Source: Luteolibacter flavescens
Lineage (GTDB): Bacteria > Verrucomicrobiota > Verrucomicrobiia > Verrucomicrobiales > Akkermansiaceae
Reading direction: 5' to 3'
Assembly (NCBI RefSeq): GCF_025950085.1
Contig: NZ_JAPDDS010000004.1
Location: 372,001-436,000 of the forward strand
Length of the DNA: 64,000 bases
Shown: one piece after another, positions 25,271 through 33,566 of the stretch
Position numbering within the stretch: the first letter of the stretch is position 1
Layout of the letters: each line of letters opens with the position of its first letter
Notes under the pieces: model-generated
Told to the model about the DNA's origin: nothing
The model's database searches: none
Seen by the model: the letters and a program-made list of their open reading frames with translations, nothing else
Translations under genes and position numbers: made by a program

Positions 25271-25606
25271 ATGAAACCCTACATCCATCCGCCAATCCGT
25301 GAGATCACCCTGCCCATGGTGATGCAGGCACTGTCGGATCCCATCCGCATCGAGATCCTGCGCGCCCTGATGGACGCCGGTGAGCTGGCGTGCGGTGACA
25401 TTCCCCTGACGATCTCGAAGGCGACGGTATCGCACCACTTCGCCGTGCTCCGCGATGCCGGGCTGATCCTGACCCGCACGGAAGGCACGCGCTGCATGAA
25501 CAGCGTGCGCGAGGAAGAGATCGGCGCGCGCTTTCCCGGCTTGCTCGACCTCGTGACGGCGGAGAAGCCGAAGAAATCCGGGAGGAAAGCAAAGCTGCCC
25601 GGATGA
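25271..25606 (+). CDS. ArsR-type winged-helix regulator
   Basis: This is a 111-residue DNA-binding repressor type. The winged helix spans residues 13-80: ALSDPIRIEILRALMDAGEL, the recognition helix SKATVSHHFAVLRDAGLI, and the wing TRTEGTRCMNS. The metal motif ELCVCDL is reduced to ELACGD, leaving single cysteines at 41 and 75. Metal sensing is therefore unlikely, and a thiol switch is possible. It is divergent from the reductase operon with two dyads between, and overlaps the next gene by four bases (ATGA). I infer that it represses both directions until an electrophile or oxidant is present. Confidence 0.9.
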   Translation: MKPYIHPPIREITLPMVMQALSDPIRIEILRALMDAGELACGDIPLTISKATVSHHFAVLRDAGLILTRTEGTRCMNSVREEEIGARFPGLLDLVTAEKPKKSGRKAKLPG

Positions 25607-26010
25607 AGGACAAGCTGCCGTGGCTGGCGGGGGCGGTGCTCCTGATCGTCGCGATGGCCTTCGCGGGTCTCTCGCGGAAGGGCCAGGTATCGGGCCACTA
25701 CCGGATGGTGCCGGGCGCGGTGGATGAGGTCGCGCCGGATGGCACGCGGCTCATGGAGGGAAGGATCGAGTTGCATTTCCGGCCTTCCAGGAACGTCCAA
25801 TCCATCGAGATCGTGAAGCTGCAGACCCGCGACGGGAAGTTGCTTTTCACGATACCGATCCCGGATGGCATCCGCCGGACCTACGTGCCGGGTTCGGTCG
25901 CCGCGATCCCTTGGTCGGGGCACTACAACACGAAGTCTCCGCCGGTGGTGGTGCTCACCGCCAAGGTGAATGGCGAGTTTCAGGAAGTGGATCTCGGGAT
26001 CAAGGATTAG
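25603..26010 (+). CDS. Hypothetical membrane-anchored protein
   Basis: This is a 135-residue protein with an N-terminal hydrophobic anchor (LPWLAGAVLLIVAMAFAGL), followed by a beta-rich periplasmic domain (GRIELHFRPSR, IVKLQTRDGKLLF, VVVLTAKVNGEFQ). It has no cysteine and no catalytic motif, and I do not recognise the family. The ATG overlaps the stop of the ArsR gene, so they are translationally coupled, and the protein may belong to the same stress response. Confidence 0.75.
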   Translation: MKDKLPWLAGAVLLIVAMAFAGLSRKGQVSGHYRMVPGAVDEVAPDGTRLMEGRIELHFRPSRNVQSIEIVKLQTRDGKLLFTIPIPDGIRRTYVPGSVAAIPWSGHYNTKSPPVVVLTAKVNGEFQEVDLGIKD

Positions 26011-26054
26011 GGCGGGCTCGCATGGGAGCGATGCGCGGAGAAATCCGGGAAGAA

Positions 26055-26106
26055 GCCGGGGGCGTGGATACTCCCAGCGCACGGTGCCTTCCGGCCCGGC
26101 GTTTTT
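26055..26106 (+). terminator. Weak terminator candidate
   Basis: GCCGGG and CCCGGC are separated by about 34 bases and followed by gtttttt. It lies after the ArsR-linked gene and before the hydroxylase operon. The long loop makes this uncertain. Confidence 0.35.
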
Positions 26107-26148
26107 TGGTGCGTCGGGCGGGTGGGTCGCTAGCCTGACAGACGCTCC

Positions 26149-26607
26149 ATGAAAACCTTCTCACTCCAGGTCAATGGCCAGCCCCGCACGGTGGAGGTGG
26201 CCGAGGACACGCCCTTGCTATGGGTGCTGCGCGATCACCTCGATCTCGTCGGCACGAAATTCGGCTGCGGCATGAGCCTGTGCGGTGCGTGCACCGTCCA
26301 CCTCGACGGCCAGGCGGTGCGCTCGTGCGTGACGCCGGTGTCCGCGGTGGGCGAACGGAAGGTGACGACGATCGAGGGGCTGGCGACGGACGGGAAGCTC
26401 ACCGCGCTGCAACAGGTGTGGTGTGACCTCGACGTGGCGCAGTGTGGCTACTGTCAGGCCGGCCAGATCATGAGCGCGACCGCGCTGCTGAAGGAGAAGG
26501 CAAACCCCAACGACGAGGATATCGATCTCGCGATGTCCGGAAATCTCTGCCGCTGTGCTACCTACACGCGCATCCGCCAGGCCATCCACACCGCCGCCGC
26601 GAAATGA
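26149..26607 (+). CDS. (2Fe-2S) subunit of a molybdenum hydroxylase (IorA-like)
   Basis: This is a 152-residue small subunit of an aldehyde/xanthine-oxidase-family enzyme. The plant-type ferredoxin cluster uses C40, C45, C48 and C60 ([11 protein letters not shown]). The second helical cluster uses C99, C102, C134 and C136 (QCGYCQAGQ and [16 protein letters not shown]). It passes electrons from the Moco subunit to an acceptor. Its stop overlaps the start of the large subunit (ATGA). Length and layout match isoquinoline 1-oxidoreductase alpha subunits. Confidence 0.95.
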   Translation: MKTFSLQVNGQPRTVEVAEDTPLLWVLRDHLDLVGTKFGCGMSLCGACTVHLDGQAVRSCVTPVSAVGERKVTTIEGLATDGKLTALQQVWCDLDVAQCGYCQAGQIMSATALLKEKANPNDEDIDLAMSGNLCRCATYTRIRQAIHTAAAK

Positions 26608-28790
26608 GCACGCCCGTCCTTCATCGCCGCGGATTCTTCCGCGTAACCGCCTTGGCCAGCGGCGGATTTTTCCTCGGCTGGAATGCCGAGTCGGCAGGTG
26701 CCGCGGAGGAGGCGGCGATGGCTGCCACGTTCTCGCCGAATGCCTTCATCCGCATCACGCCGGAGGGCGTGGTGACCATCCTCGCGAAGAACCCGGAGGT
26801 GGGACAGGGAGTGAAGACCTCGCTGCCGATGATCGTGGCGGAGGAGCTGGAGATCCCTTGGGAAAAGGTGACGGTGGAGCAGGCTCCGGTGGATGCCGCC
26901 GCCTTCGGCCACCAGATGGCAGGCGGCAGCATGTCCACGCCGAACAACTACGACAGGCTCCGCAGGATGGGCGCAATCGCCCGGACGATGCTGGTCGCTG
27001 CGGCGGCGAAGGAGTGGGGCGTTTCGGTTGAGGAGTGCGAAGCGGTGGCCGGCGAGGTGATTCACAAGCCAAGCGGCAGGAAGCTCGGCTACGGTGCGCT
27101 CGCGGCGGCGGCGTCGAAGCTGCCGGTACCGGACGAGCGCTCGGTGACGCTGAAGAAGGTGGCGGATTTCAAGCTGCTGGGGAAGCGCATCGGCGGCGTG
27201 GACAATCCGAAGATCGTCACCGGGCAGCCCTTGTTCGGCATCGACCAGAAGCACGCCGGGATGAAATACGCGGCCTACGTGCGCTGCCCCGTTTTCGCCG
27301 GGAAGATCGGCAAGGTGGATCTGGATGCCGTGAAGAAGATGCCCGGCGTGGTGGATGCCTTCGCCATCGAGGGCACGGGCGATCACTACGGGCTGATGCC
27401 CGGCATCGCGATCATCGCGGGTGACACGTGGAGCACCTTCCAGGCGAGGAAGGCACTGGAGGTGAGCTGGGATGCGGAGGCGAAGGAGAGCTTCACCGCG
27501 CATGCGAAAAAGGCTGCCGAAGTGATGCGCGGCGCGGGCAGCGAGATCCGCAGGACGGGCGAGCCGGACTTCCCCGATGACGGCAGGACGGTGACCGCGG
27601 AGTATCACTACCCGCATCTCTCCCACGCGAACCTGGAGCCGCAGAATTGCACCGCGGTCTTCAAGGAAGGCGCGCTGGAGATGTGGGCCCCGACGCAGAA
27701 TCCGGGCTCGGGCATCGACGGGATCTCGCGCACGCTGAAGATCCCGCGGGATAAGATCACGGTCCACATGACGCGCATCGGCGGTGGCTTCGGCCGGCGG
27801 CTGATGGGGGACTTCATGGTGGAGTGCGCGGCCATCGCACAGCGGCTGGCGGGCACGCCGGTGAAGCTGACGTGGACGCGCGAGCAGGACATGGCTCACG
27901 ATTACTACCGTCCCGGCGGCTGGCATCGCTTCCGCGGGCGGGTGGATGAGGCGGGCAAGCTGGTGTCGTGGGCGGACCACTTCGTTACCTTCGGCCTGAA
28001 CAATGACCAGCGCCCGGGCAATGGCGCGGACCTCGGCGGGGATGAATTCCCCAGCCGCTTCGTGCCGAACCTGCTGCTGGAGCGGACCATCTTCCCGAGC
28101 AATACGCCGCTCGGCTGGTGGCGTGCGCCGGGGTCGTGCGCGCTGGGTTGGGTCATTCAGAGCTTCATCGACGAGATGGCGCATGCGGCGAAGAAGGACC
28201 CGCTGGACTTCCGGCTGGATCTGCTGGGCGAGGATCGCGAGGTGCCTGCCAGCGGCGGACGCGGCGGCTCCTACAATGCCACGCGCATGAAGGGCGTGCT
28301 GAGGCTGGCCGCGGAAAAGGGCGGCTGGGGCGAAAAGCTGGAGAAGGGCCACGGGCGCGGCATCGCCTTCCACTACAGCCACCTCGGCTACGTGGCGGTG
28401 GTCGCGGACGTGACCGTGAGCAGGGAAGGCAAGCTGAAGGTGAACAAGTTGACGGCGGGCATCGACGTGGGACCGATCATGAACCTGAGCGGCGCGGAAA
28501 ACCAGGTGGAGGGCTCGATGATCGACGGCCTGAGCGCGGCGTGGTTCCAGGAGATCACAGTGGAGGAGGGTGCGGTGAAGCAGACGAACTTCCACGACTA
28601 CCCGCTACTGCGAATGAGCGACGCGCCGAAAGTCGAGTCGCACTTCGTGAAGTCGGACTACCCGCCAACCGGGCTGGGCGAGCCGGCGTTGCCACCAACT
28701 GCACCGGCCATCACGAATGCGATCTTTGCCGCCACCGGGAAGCGGGTGCGGACGCTGCCGCTGTCGAAGCAGGATCTCAGTTGGACGTGA
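26604..28790 (+). CDS. Molybdopterin-binding subunit of a molybdenum hydroxylase (IorB-like)
   Basis: This is a 728-residue large subunit with a twin-arginine signal ([20 protein letters not shown]), indicating export of the folded, cofactor-loaded enzyme. The body has the two-part aldehyde-oxidase layout of Ior[21 protein letters not shown], the Moco-binding [15 protein letters not shown], and the C-terminal GLGEPALPP with the catalytic Glu. It hydroxylates an aldehyde or N-heterocycle using water as the oxygen source. No FAD subunit is present, so electrons probably go to a cytochrome or other periplasmic acceptor. Confidence 0.95.
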   Translation: MSTPVLHRRGFFRVTALASGGFFLGWNAESAGAAEEAAMAATFSPNAFIRITPEGVVTILAKNPEVGQGVKTSLPMIVAEELEIPWEKVTVEQAPVDAAAFGHQMAGGSMSTPNNYDRLRRMGAIARTMLVAAAAKEWGVSVEECEAVAGEVIHKPSGRKLGYGALAAAASKLPVPDERSVTLKKVADFKLLGKRIGGVDNPKIVTGQPLFGIDQKHAGMKYAAYVRCPVFAGKIGKVDLDAVKKMPGVVDAFAIEGTGDHYGLMPGIAIIAGDTWSTFQARKALEVSWDAEAKESFTAHAKKAAEVMRGAGSEIRRTGEPDFPDDGRTVTAEYHYPHLSHANLEPQNCTAVFKEGALEMWAPTQNPGSGIDGISRTLKIPRDKITVHMTRIGGGFGRRLMGDFMVECAAIAQRLAGTPVKLTWTREQDMAHDYYRPGGWHRFRGRVDEAGKLVSWADHFVTFGLNNDQRPGNGADLGGDEFPSRFVPNLLLERTIFPSNTPLGWWRAPGSCALGWVIQSFIDEMAHAAKKDPLDFRLDLLGEDREVPASGGRGGSYNATRMKGVLRLAAEKGGWGEKLEKGHGRGIAFHYSHLGYVAVVADVTVSREGKLKVNKLTAGIDVGPIMNLSGAENQVEGSMIDGLSAAWFQEITVEEGAVKQTNFHDYPLLRMSDAPKVESHFVKSDYPPTGLGEPALPPTAPAITNAIFAATGKRVRTLPLSKQDLSWT

Positions 28791-28839
28791 GCGAGCACCG
28801 CGGCGAGAGTGCGACCCTTCCTTGAATATCCCGACCTCC

Positions 28840-29793
28840 ATGACGGACTGGCCTTTCCTCTTCGACTTCGCGCGGCAGCACCGCGGCGGGCAGCTCGCGC
28901 TGGCCACGCTGGTGGCGCGCGAGGGCTCCAGCTACCGGCAGCCGGGGGCGCGGATGTTGATCGCGGAGGACCTGTCCTTCAGCGGTTCGCTCAGCGGCGG
29001 ATGCCTGGAGGAGGGGATCGCGAATACGGCGCGGAAGGTTTTCTCGGACGGGACGCCGCAGCGCATGGTGATCGATACGCGGCCACACTTCGGCTGCCCG
29101 GGGAAGCTGCACGTGCAGGTCGAGGAGATCGCGCACGAGCTGATCGGATGGATCGAGTCGGAGCTGCGCGAGCGCCGGAGCCTGCTGCTGGTCACGGACG
29201 CGAGGAGCACGCGGATCGCCGCGGGGGAGACATCGGATTTGCTGGAGAAGGTGGTGCCACCGCCGCGCCTGGTGGCGGTGGGGTGGACGCCGGACATGGA
29301 GCCGCTGCTCGGCTTCGCCGCGGCGCTCGGGTGGGAGCGGCATCGCGTGCTGCGCGACCAGCGGATGATCGCGGAGACGCCGCGCGTCGCAGGGGAGTCC
29401 GTGCGCGTGCTGGCGGCGGAGGAAATGACCGCCCACTTTGCGCCCGATGCCGCCACGGCGGTGCTGGTAATGACCCATCACCTGGCGACGGACCTTTCTT
29501 TCCTCCGCGAGATCCTGCCCGCAGGCTATGGCTATGTCGGCCTGCTGGGGTCGAAGCGTCGTCGCGAGACCTTGCTGGCGGAGCTGGGTGAGCTCGGTCT
29601 GTTAGAAGATCCGGAAGTCACGGAGCGCCTGCATGCGCCGGTGGGGCTGGACCTCGGCGGGCATCATCCGGCGACGATCTCGCTGGCGATCGCGGCGGAG
29701 ATTCAGGCCGTGCTCGCCGGTGCCGGCGGCGGTTTCCTGCGGGACAAGACCGGGACCATCCATCCGCAACCTGAAGTGATGGCGCTGGGATGA
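28840..29793 (+). CDS. XdhC/CoxI family molybdenum-cofactor maturation protein
   Basis: This is a 317-residue cytoplasmic chaperone that binds Moco, helps its sulfuration and inserts it into xanthine-oxidase-type enzymes. The N-terminal XdhC domain carries ATLVAREGSSYRQPGARM and SGSLSGGCLEEGI. A C-terminal Rossmann part has VLVMTHHLATDLSFL, YVGLLGSKRR and GLDLGGHHPATISLAI. The start at 28840 (MTDWPFLFD) follows the large-subunit stop by 49 bases, and the next gene overlaps by four bases. The context supports dedicated maturation of the hydroxylase. Confidence 0.93.
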   Translation: MTDWPFLFDFARQHRGGQLALATLVAREGSSYRQPGARMLIAEDLSFSGSLSGGCLEEGIANTARKVFSDGTPQRMVIDTRPHFGCPGKLHVQVEEIAHELIGWIESELRERRSLLLVTDARSTRIAAGETSDLLEKVVPPPRLVAVGWTPDMEPLLGFAAALGWERHRVLRDQRMIAETPRVAGESVRVLAAEEMTAHFAPDAATAVLVMTHHLATDLSFLREILPAGYGYVGLLGSKRRRETLLAELGELGLLEDPEVTERLHAPVGLDLGGHHPATISLAIAAEIQAVLAGAGGGFLRDKTGTIHPQPEVMALG

Positions 29794-30377
29794 AGGTCGG
29801 CGCGGTGATCCTCGCGGCGGGGAAGGCGAGCCGCTTCGGCGCGCCGAAGCAACTGCTGGAAATCGATGGCGAGACTCTCATCGACCGCGCGTGCCGCATT
29901 GCCCTCGAAGCGGGCTTCGATCCGGTGCTGCGGGTGCTGGGCGGTCATGCGCCGTTGATCTTGGAAAGGTCATGCCCCGGGCATGTCCTGACCCTCGTGC
30001 ATGAGCGCTGGGAAGAGGGCATGGGCGGTTCGCTCGCGGTGGGAGTGAGGGAGCTGTTAGGAAAAGAGCCAGAGCTTGATGCGATCCTCGTGATGCTCGC
30101 CGACCAGCCGATGGTGACAGTGGATTTGTTAGATAGCATGCGCGATCGCCTGGCGGAGACGGGGATTGTTTTGTGCGATCACGGCGAAGCCACGGGACCG
30201 CCTGCGTTGTTCGGGAAGCAATGCTTCCCGGAGCTGATGGCGCTGGAAGGAGATCGCGGCGCGAAGGCGGTGGCGGGGCGGCATCCGGTGGTGACGGTGG
30301 CTTTCCCGGATGCGGCGTGGGATATCGATTCGCCCGGGGCGTGGGAGAGGTTTTTGAAGATGAGGGGTGAGATGTAG
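29790..30377 (+). CDS. Nucleotidyltransferase, MocA/MobA-like
   Basis: This is a 195-residue enzyme of the NTP-transferase fold that attaches CMP (or GMP) to molybdopterin. The N-terminal LAAGKASRFGAPKQLL is the nucleotide loop with the conserved Lys. MLADQPMV carries the metal-binding Asp, and a GPPALF block follows. MocA-type enzymes make molybdopterin cytosine dinucleotide, the cofactor form used by periplasmic hydroxylases of the IorAB kind, which fits the operon. The ATG overlaps the XdhC stop. Confidence 0.9.
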   Translation: MKVGAVILAAGKASRFGAPKQLLEIDGETLIDRACRIALEAGFDPVLRVLGGHAPLILERSCPGHVLTLVHERWEEGMGGSLAVGVRELLGKEPELDAILVMLADQPMVTVDLLDSMRDRLAETGIVLCDHGEATGPPALFGKQCFPELMALEGDRGAKAVAGRHPVVTVAFPDAAWDIDSPGAWERFLKMRGEM

Positions 30378-30445
30378 TTGAAGGGGGTGACGTGGAGTTT
30401 GGTTTGGTTTGGTTTGGTCTTCGCGTAGCGAGCTATTCCATCCAC

Positions 30446-30528
30446 CGTAGTCGTAGTGGTGACACCACGGAAGCCACCGGTGAAGCCCGCCTCACCCTTA
30501 CTTCCGCACTGTCACCAGTGCGACTACG
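30446..30528. repeat. Inverted repeat with 18-bp arms
   Basis: Arms cgtagtcgtagtggtgac (30446-30463) and gtcaccagtgcgactacg (30511-30528) pair with two mismatches around a 47-base centre containing ggtgaagcccgcctcaccc. It lies just after the MocA-like gene. Bases 30378-30988 hold repeats and no gene. Confidence 0.75.
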
Positions 30529-30572
30529 AGATGTTTTGGTATGACTGGATGCGCTTGCTGGCCCATCCAGAT

Positions 30573-30880
30573 TTCAGGGCCAAGGGCCCGGCCATCCCTC
30601 AGCCCGGGCCATCGGCCCGGGAAAGGGTTCGCAGTGAGGACGGCGGCCTGAAGGGCCGCGATAGGGATGACGATCCGCCTCGCGAAAGCGGTGAGGAGAG
30701 AACCGCGTGCAGGTTGGTCGCTTGGCCAGATTTATTGGTCGGACTCTTTGGGCGAGACGGATCTGTAAATCCCGGGCATGCCGCCCCCGTATCGCGGCCC
30801 TTCAGGCCGCCTGCTCGCGCCGAACCAGCTACCCGGGCCGGTGGCCCGGGCTGAGGGATGGCCGGGCCTTTGGCCCTGAA
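30573..30880. repeat. Long inverted repeat, 90-bp arms
   Basis: The outer parts ttcagggccaagggcccggc onward to cccggg (30573-30621), and inner ggcggcctgaagggccgcgat (30642-30662), are mirrored at 30791-30811 and 30832-30880. Most positions pair, and a 128-base centre separates the arms. Each arm itself contains small hairpins such as gggcc-atc-ggccc. It lies between two convergent genes. Confidence 0.85.
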
Positions 30881-30949
30881 GAGTGACGTTTTCCTGGAGA
30901 GGGCTCTCGGCGGGAGCGTAGAGAGGGGAAGTTGCACAAGGGTGCTTCG

Positions 30950-30977
30950 GCGGGCCAGTGGCCGCGCGCTCCCAGGG
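30950..30977 (+). repeat. Palindromic repeat, family D copy
   Basis: The sequence gcgggccagtggccgcgcgc followed by tcccagg is identical in its core to the copies near 19.9 kb. It abuts the stop of the minus-strand gene at 30989. Confidence 0.8.
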
Positions 30978-30988
30978 GTGGGGAGGCG

Positions 30989-32686
30989 TCAGGGCCGGGG
31001 GCGCCAGTTGGGGGCGACGAGATTGGTGATCTCCAGGCGGGTGGTGCCGTCGGGGTTTTTCTTGCGCGTGAGCTGCAGGACGGCGGCGCAAGGGCGGCCC
31101 CATTCGATGGAGGCGGTGAGCGCCTTCTGCAGGTCCTTGCCCGTGGGGGCAAAGGCATACTGGTCGCGATCCAGCAGCGGCGGATCGACGCGGAAGACGG
31201 AGAGCTTGTCGCTGCCGGGGAATTTGTCGCCGAAGTGGTGCGTGTTCCTCACCAGCAGGTGGAAGGTCCCGGTGTCGCTGCCCTCGCCGGAGGCGAAGCG
31301 GCGGAAATGATCGTCGCGGAATTCGACGAAGCTGTCCCAATCCACCTTCCAGCCGTCCGGCGTCTTCATGATGGCGACGGGGAAGCCCCTCGGGTGGGCC
31401 TCGGTGGCGACCATGTAGGTGAAGAGCCGCTCGCCGGTATCGGGGTCATCGTGCGAGGCGGCGAGGGTGATCTGGGTGGGGACCGTGGGGCCGTCCGGCG
31501 TATCGATGTGGTAGGCCTCCATCTTCTCCGTGGTGCGGGCGGGATAGAGGACGTGCTTCGCCCTCGTGCGCCAATCCGGAGCGGAAAGGAAGGCCTTCAG
31601 CGCGGCTTCCGGGGCGGAGATGACCTTGAGCGATGGCGGCTCTTCTTGCGGTCTTTCCGCCGGATCTTCCCCGGCAGGTGGTTCGGTGGTGGGAGGGGGC
31701 GGCGGTATTTCCTCCGTGGACGATGGCGGGGGCGGAACCGGTTGCGTTTCAGGATCGCGATCCGTTTCCGGCTCCGGTGTGACCGGCTGGGACGGAGCCC
31801 GGTTGGTCCCGGGGAGGAAGTCGGTCTTTTCCGGCGGTGGCTGGAACCAATTGACGATCGGCACGTTCCTCGCTCCGAAGCCGTAGCCCGCGATGAAGCC
31901 GACCAGCGCGGCGAGCAGGGAAAAGAGCAGCAGCAGGATCATCAGGGCCCGCGCGCCGACGCTTGCGGACGAGCGTTCCTCGGCAGCCTCGGCGCGGGCG
32001 TCCCTCCGCTGCTTACGGGAGGAGCCGGAGCGGCGGACGGGCGGGTCTTCGGCCACGGGAGCTTCGGTCCGGGGTAGTTCCGGGGACTTCACGCCGGAGA
32101 AGGGCTCCGGACGTGACTGCTGGATCGGTGGCGGCTGCTTGACCCGCTCGAAGGTGAAGGCCGGTGCCGGTTCGGCGGGCGCGGGAGGCTCGGCCTGCGG
32201 TAGCGGCTGGGGGATTGGCTGGGGAGCGGGTTGTGGTTCCGGTTGGGGAATGGGCTGCGGCGGAGGCGGAAGCTGAGGTGTTGGCTCGGGCTCCGATTGT
32301 GGCGCTGGCTGCGGTGCTGGCGCGGGGACCGGAGGGGGCTCCGGGTGTGGTTCCGGCAGGGGTGCTGGCTGCGGTTCCGGCGCGGGTTCGGGTGCCGGTT
32401 GGGAAACAGGCTGCGGTGCCGGTGGGGAAACCAGCGGCTCGGGTTTCCGGCTGAAGGGATTGAAAGGATCGGCGTCGCGCGAAGGACGCGGCGGCTCGGC
32501 AGAGGCCTGTGCGGCTGGGGCGGAAAACGGCACCCCGGCACGACGCGCCCCGATGCCGGTGGCCAGGTCCGGGCAGATGATCGACTGCTGGCACCGCGGG
32601 CAAGGCCCCTGCGTGCCCGATGCCGCCAGTGGCACCCGCAGGGTGATCCCGCAGGCGGGGCAGTAGAACTGGATTGCTTCGGGCAT
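30989..32686 (-). CDS. Zinc-ribbon, proline-rich, single-span membrane protein
   Basis: This is a 565-residue protein. An N-terminal zinc ribbon (C9, C12, C29, C32: FYCPACG and GPCPRCQQ) is followed by a very long Pro/Gln/Glu-rich segment (about 60-190, with repeats such as PQPAPQ), a basic stretch, one membrane span near residues 245-268 (ALMILLLLFSLLAALVGFIAGYGF), another Pro-rich linker, and a C-terminal folded domain (about 350-565). The topology places the ribbon in the cytoplasm and the C-terminal domain in the periplasm, linked by stretches long enough to cross the cell wall layer. The function is unknown. Confidence 0.82.
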   Translation of the reverse strand: MPEAIQFYCPACGITLRVPLAASGTQGPCPRCQQSIICPDLATGIGARRAGVPFSAPAAQASAEPPRPSRDADPFNPFSRKPEPLVSPPAPQPVSQPAPEPAPEPQPAPLPEPHPEPPPVPAPAPQPAPQSEPEPTPQLPPPPQPIPQPEPQPAPQPIPQPLPQAEPPAPAEPAPAFTFERVKQPPPIQQSRPEPFSGVKSPELPRTEAPVAEDPPVRRSGSSRKQRRDARAEAAEERSSASVGARALMILLLLFSLLAALVGFIAGYGFGARNVPIVNWFQPPPEKTDFLPGTNRAPSQPVTPEPETDRDPETQPVPPPPSSTEEIPPPPPTTEPPAGEDPAERPQEEPPSLKVISAPEAALKAFLSAPDWRTRAKHVLYPARTTEKMEAYHIDTPDGPTVPTQITLAASHDDPDTGERLFTYMVATEAHPRGFPVAIMKTPDGWKVDWDSFVEFRDDHFRRFASGEGSDTGTFHLLVRNTHHFGDKFPGSDKLSVFRVDPPLLDRDQYAFAPTGKDLQKALTASIEWGRPCAAVLQLTRKKNPDGTTRLEITNLVAPNWRPRP

Positions 32687-32765
32687 CGTGAATGTCGACT
32701 TGCCTTATATGACACGGCGCACCTGCGCTGTCGATGACGAGGGTTAAAGGGGGGGGCGGTCCCGG

Positions 32766-33566
32766 TCAGCCGGTCCCGGGCCAGTCCTTCAAAAGAATGC
32801 GCGAGACTGAAGCCGGTGCGGCCAGGCAGGCGACGTGCCTTTCCAGCGCCGCACCGCGCAAGGCGTGCAGTCGCAGGTCCCGGAAGCGCGCGTCGTCGGC
32901 GTAGCTCGCGGGCGGATCCGCCACGGAGACGGATTGCGGTGCCAGCGACATGCCGGTGCCCAGCGCCTTCAGCAGCGCCTCCTTCCGCGTCCAGAGGTCC
33001 ATCAGCATGGTCGCGCGCGGGCCGGCCTCATCCGGCAGCAGGGAAATCTCGCCGGGGTGGCAAAAGGCGTCCTCGCAGCCCAGCAGCGTCGGCGCGCGGT
33101 CGGCGGGCTCGATGTCCACGCCCACGGCCCCGTCCTGGCAGAGGGCGATCAGCGCGAGGTCCCGGCAGTGCGAGAGATTGAAGTGCAGGCCGCTCCCGGC
33201 GGGCGAGAGCTCCGGCTTCCCATGCTCGCCGTGGTCGATGCCCACAGCCCCGGGCGCGATTCCCAGCGCCTCGCCCAGCACGCCGCGCAGCGCCGCCCGG
33301 CAGGCGCGCCAGTGGATGGCGTCCTTTTCAAAGTGGAAGCGCTCCGCCTGCGTCCGCTCCGAAGCGGACAGGCAGGCCGTCGCTTCCACGCCCACCCGCA
33401 CCGGGTCCACCACGATGACCAGCGCGGTTCCGAGGGCGGGAGGGGAGAGCGGCACGCGGTGAAATCTGCCCTCCGCGCCGCCCGGGGCGAAGCGAAAAAC
33501 GGACGCGTACCCGCTCTCAGGCCACCTCGATGAGCAGCGCGGTGGTATTGTCGCGGCCGGATTCAT
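32766..33566 (-). CDS. 4'-phosphopantetheinyl transferase (Sfp type)
   Basis: This is a protein of about 266 residues that transfers phosphopantetheine from CoA to a carrier-protein serine. Signature motifs are VGVDIEPADR with the magnesium ligands D151 and E153, and LWTRKEALLKALG (W192, K195, E196, K200). A preceding FNLSHC matches the Sfp P2 region. The N-terminal 25 residues overlap the end of the phosphatase gene, and the true start may be slightly downstream. Sfp-type enzymes activate polyketide or peptide synthases, but none is in this window. Confidence 0.9.
   Translation of the reverse strand: MNPAATIPPRCSSRWPESGYASVFRFAPGGAEGRFHRVPLSPPALGTALVIVVDPVRVGVEATACLSASERTQAERFHFEKDAIHWRACRAALRGVLGEALGIAPGAVGIDHGEHGKPELSPAGSGLHFNLSHCRDLALIALCQDGAVGVDIEPADRAPTLLGCEDAFCHPGEISLLPDEAGPRATMLMDLWTRKEALLKALGTGMSLAPQSVSVADPPASYADDARFRDLRLHALRGAALERHVACLAAPASVSRILLKDWPGTG

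Noticed and set aside
25271-25606. Metal (arsenic, zinc) sensor role for the ArsR-type protein
   Set aside because: The ELCVCDL metal motif is missing and the neighbours are reductases, not metal transporters.
26011-26148. Molybdenum-cofactor riboswitch before the hydroxylase operon
   Set aside because: I could not match the conserved pairing or boxes of the Moco RNA motif; only a weak terminator-like hairpin is seen.
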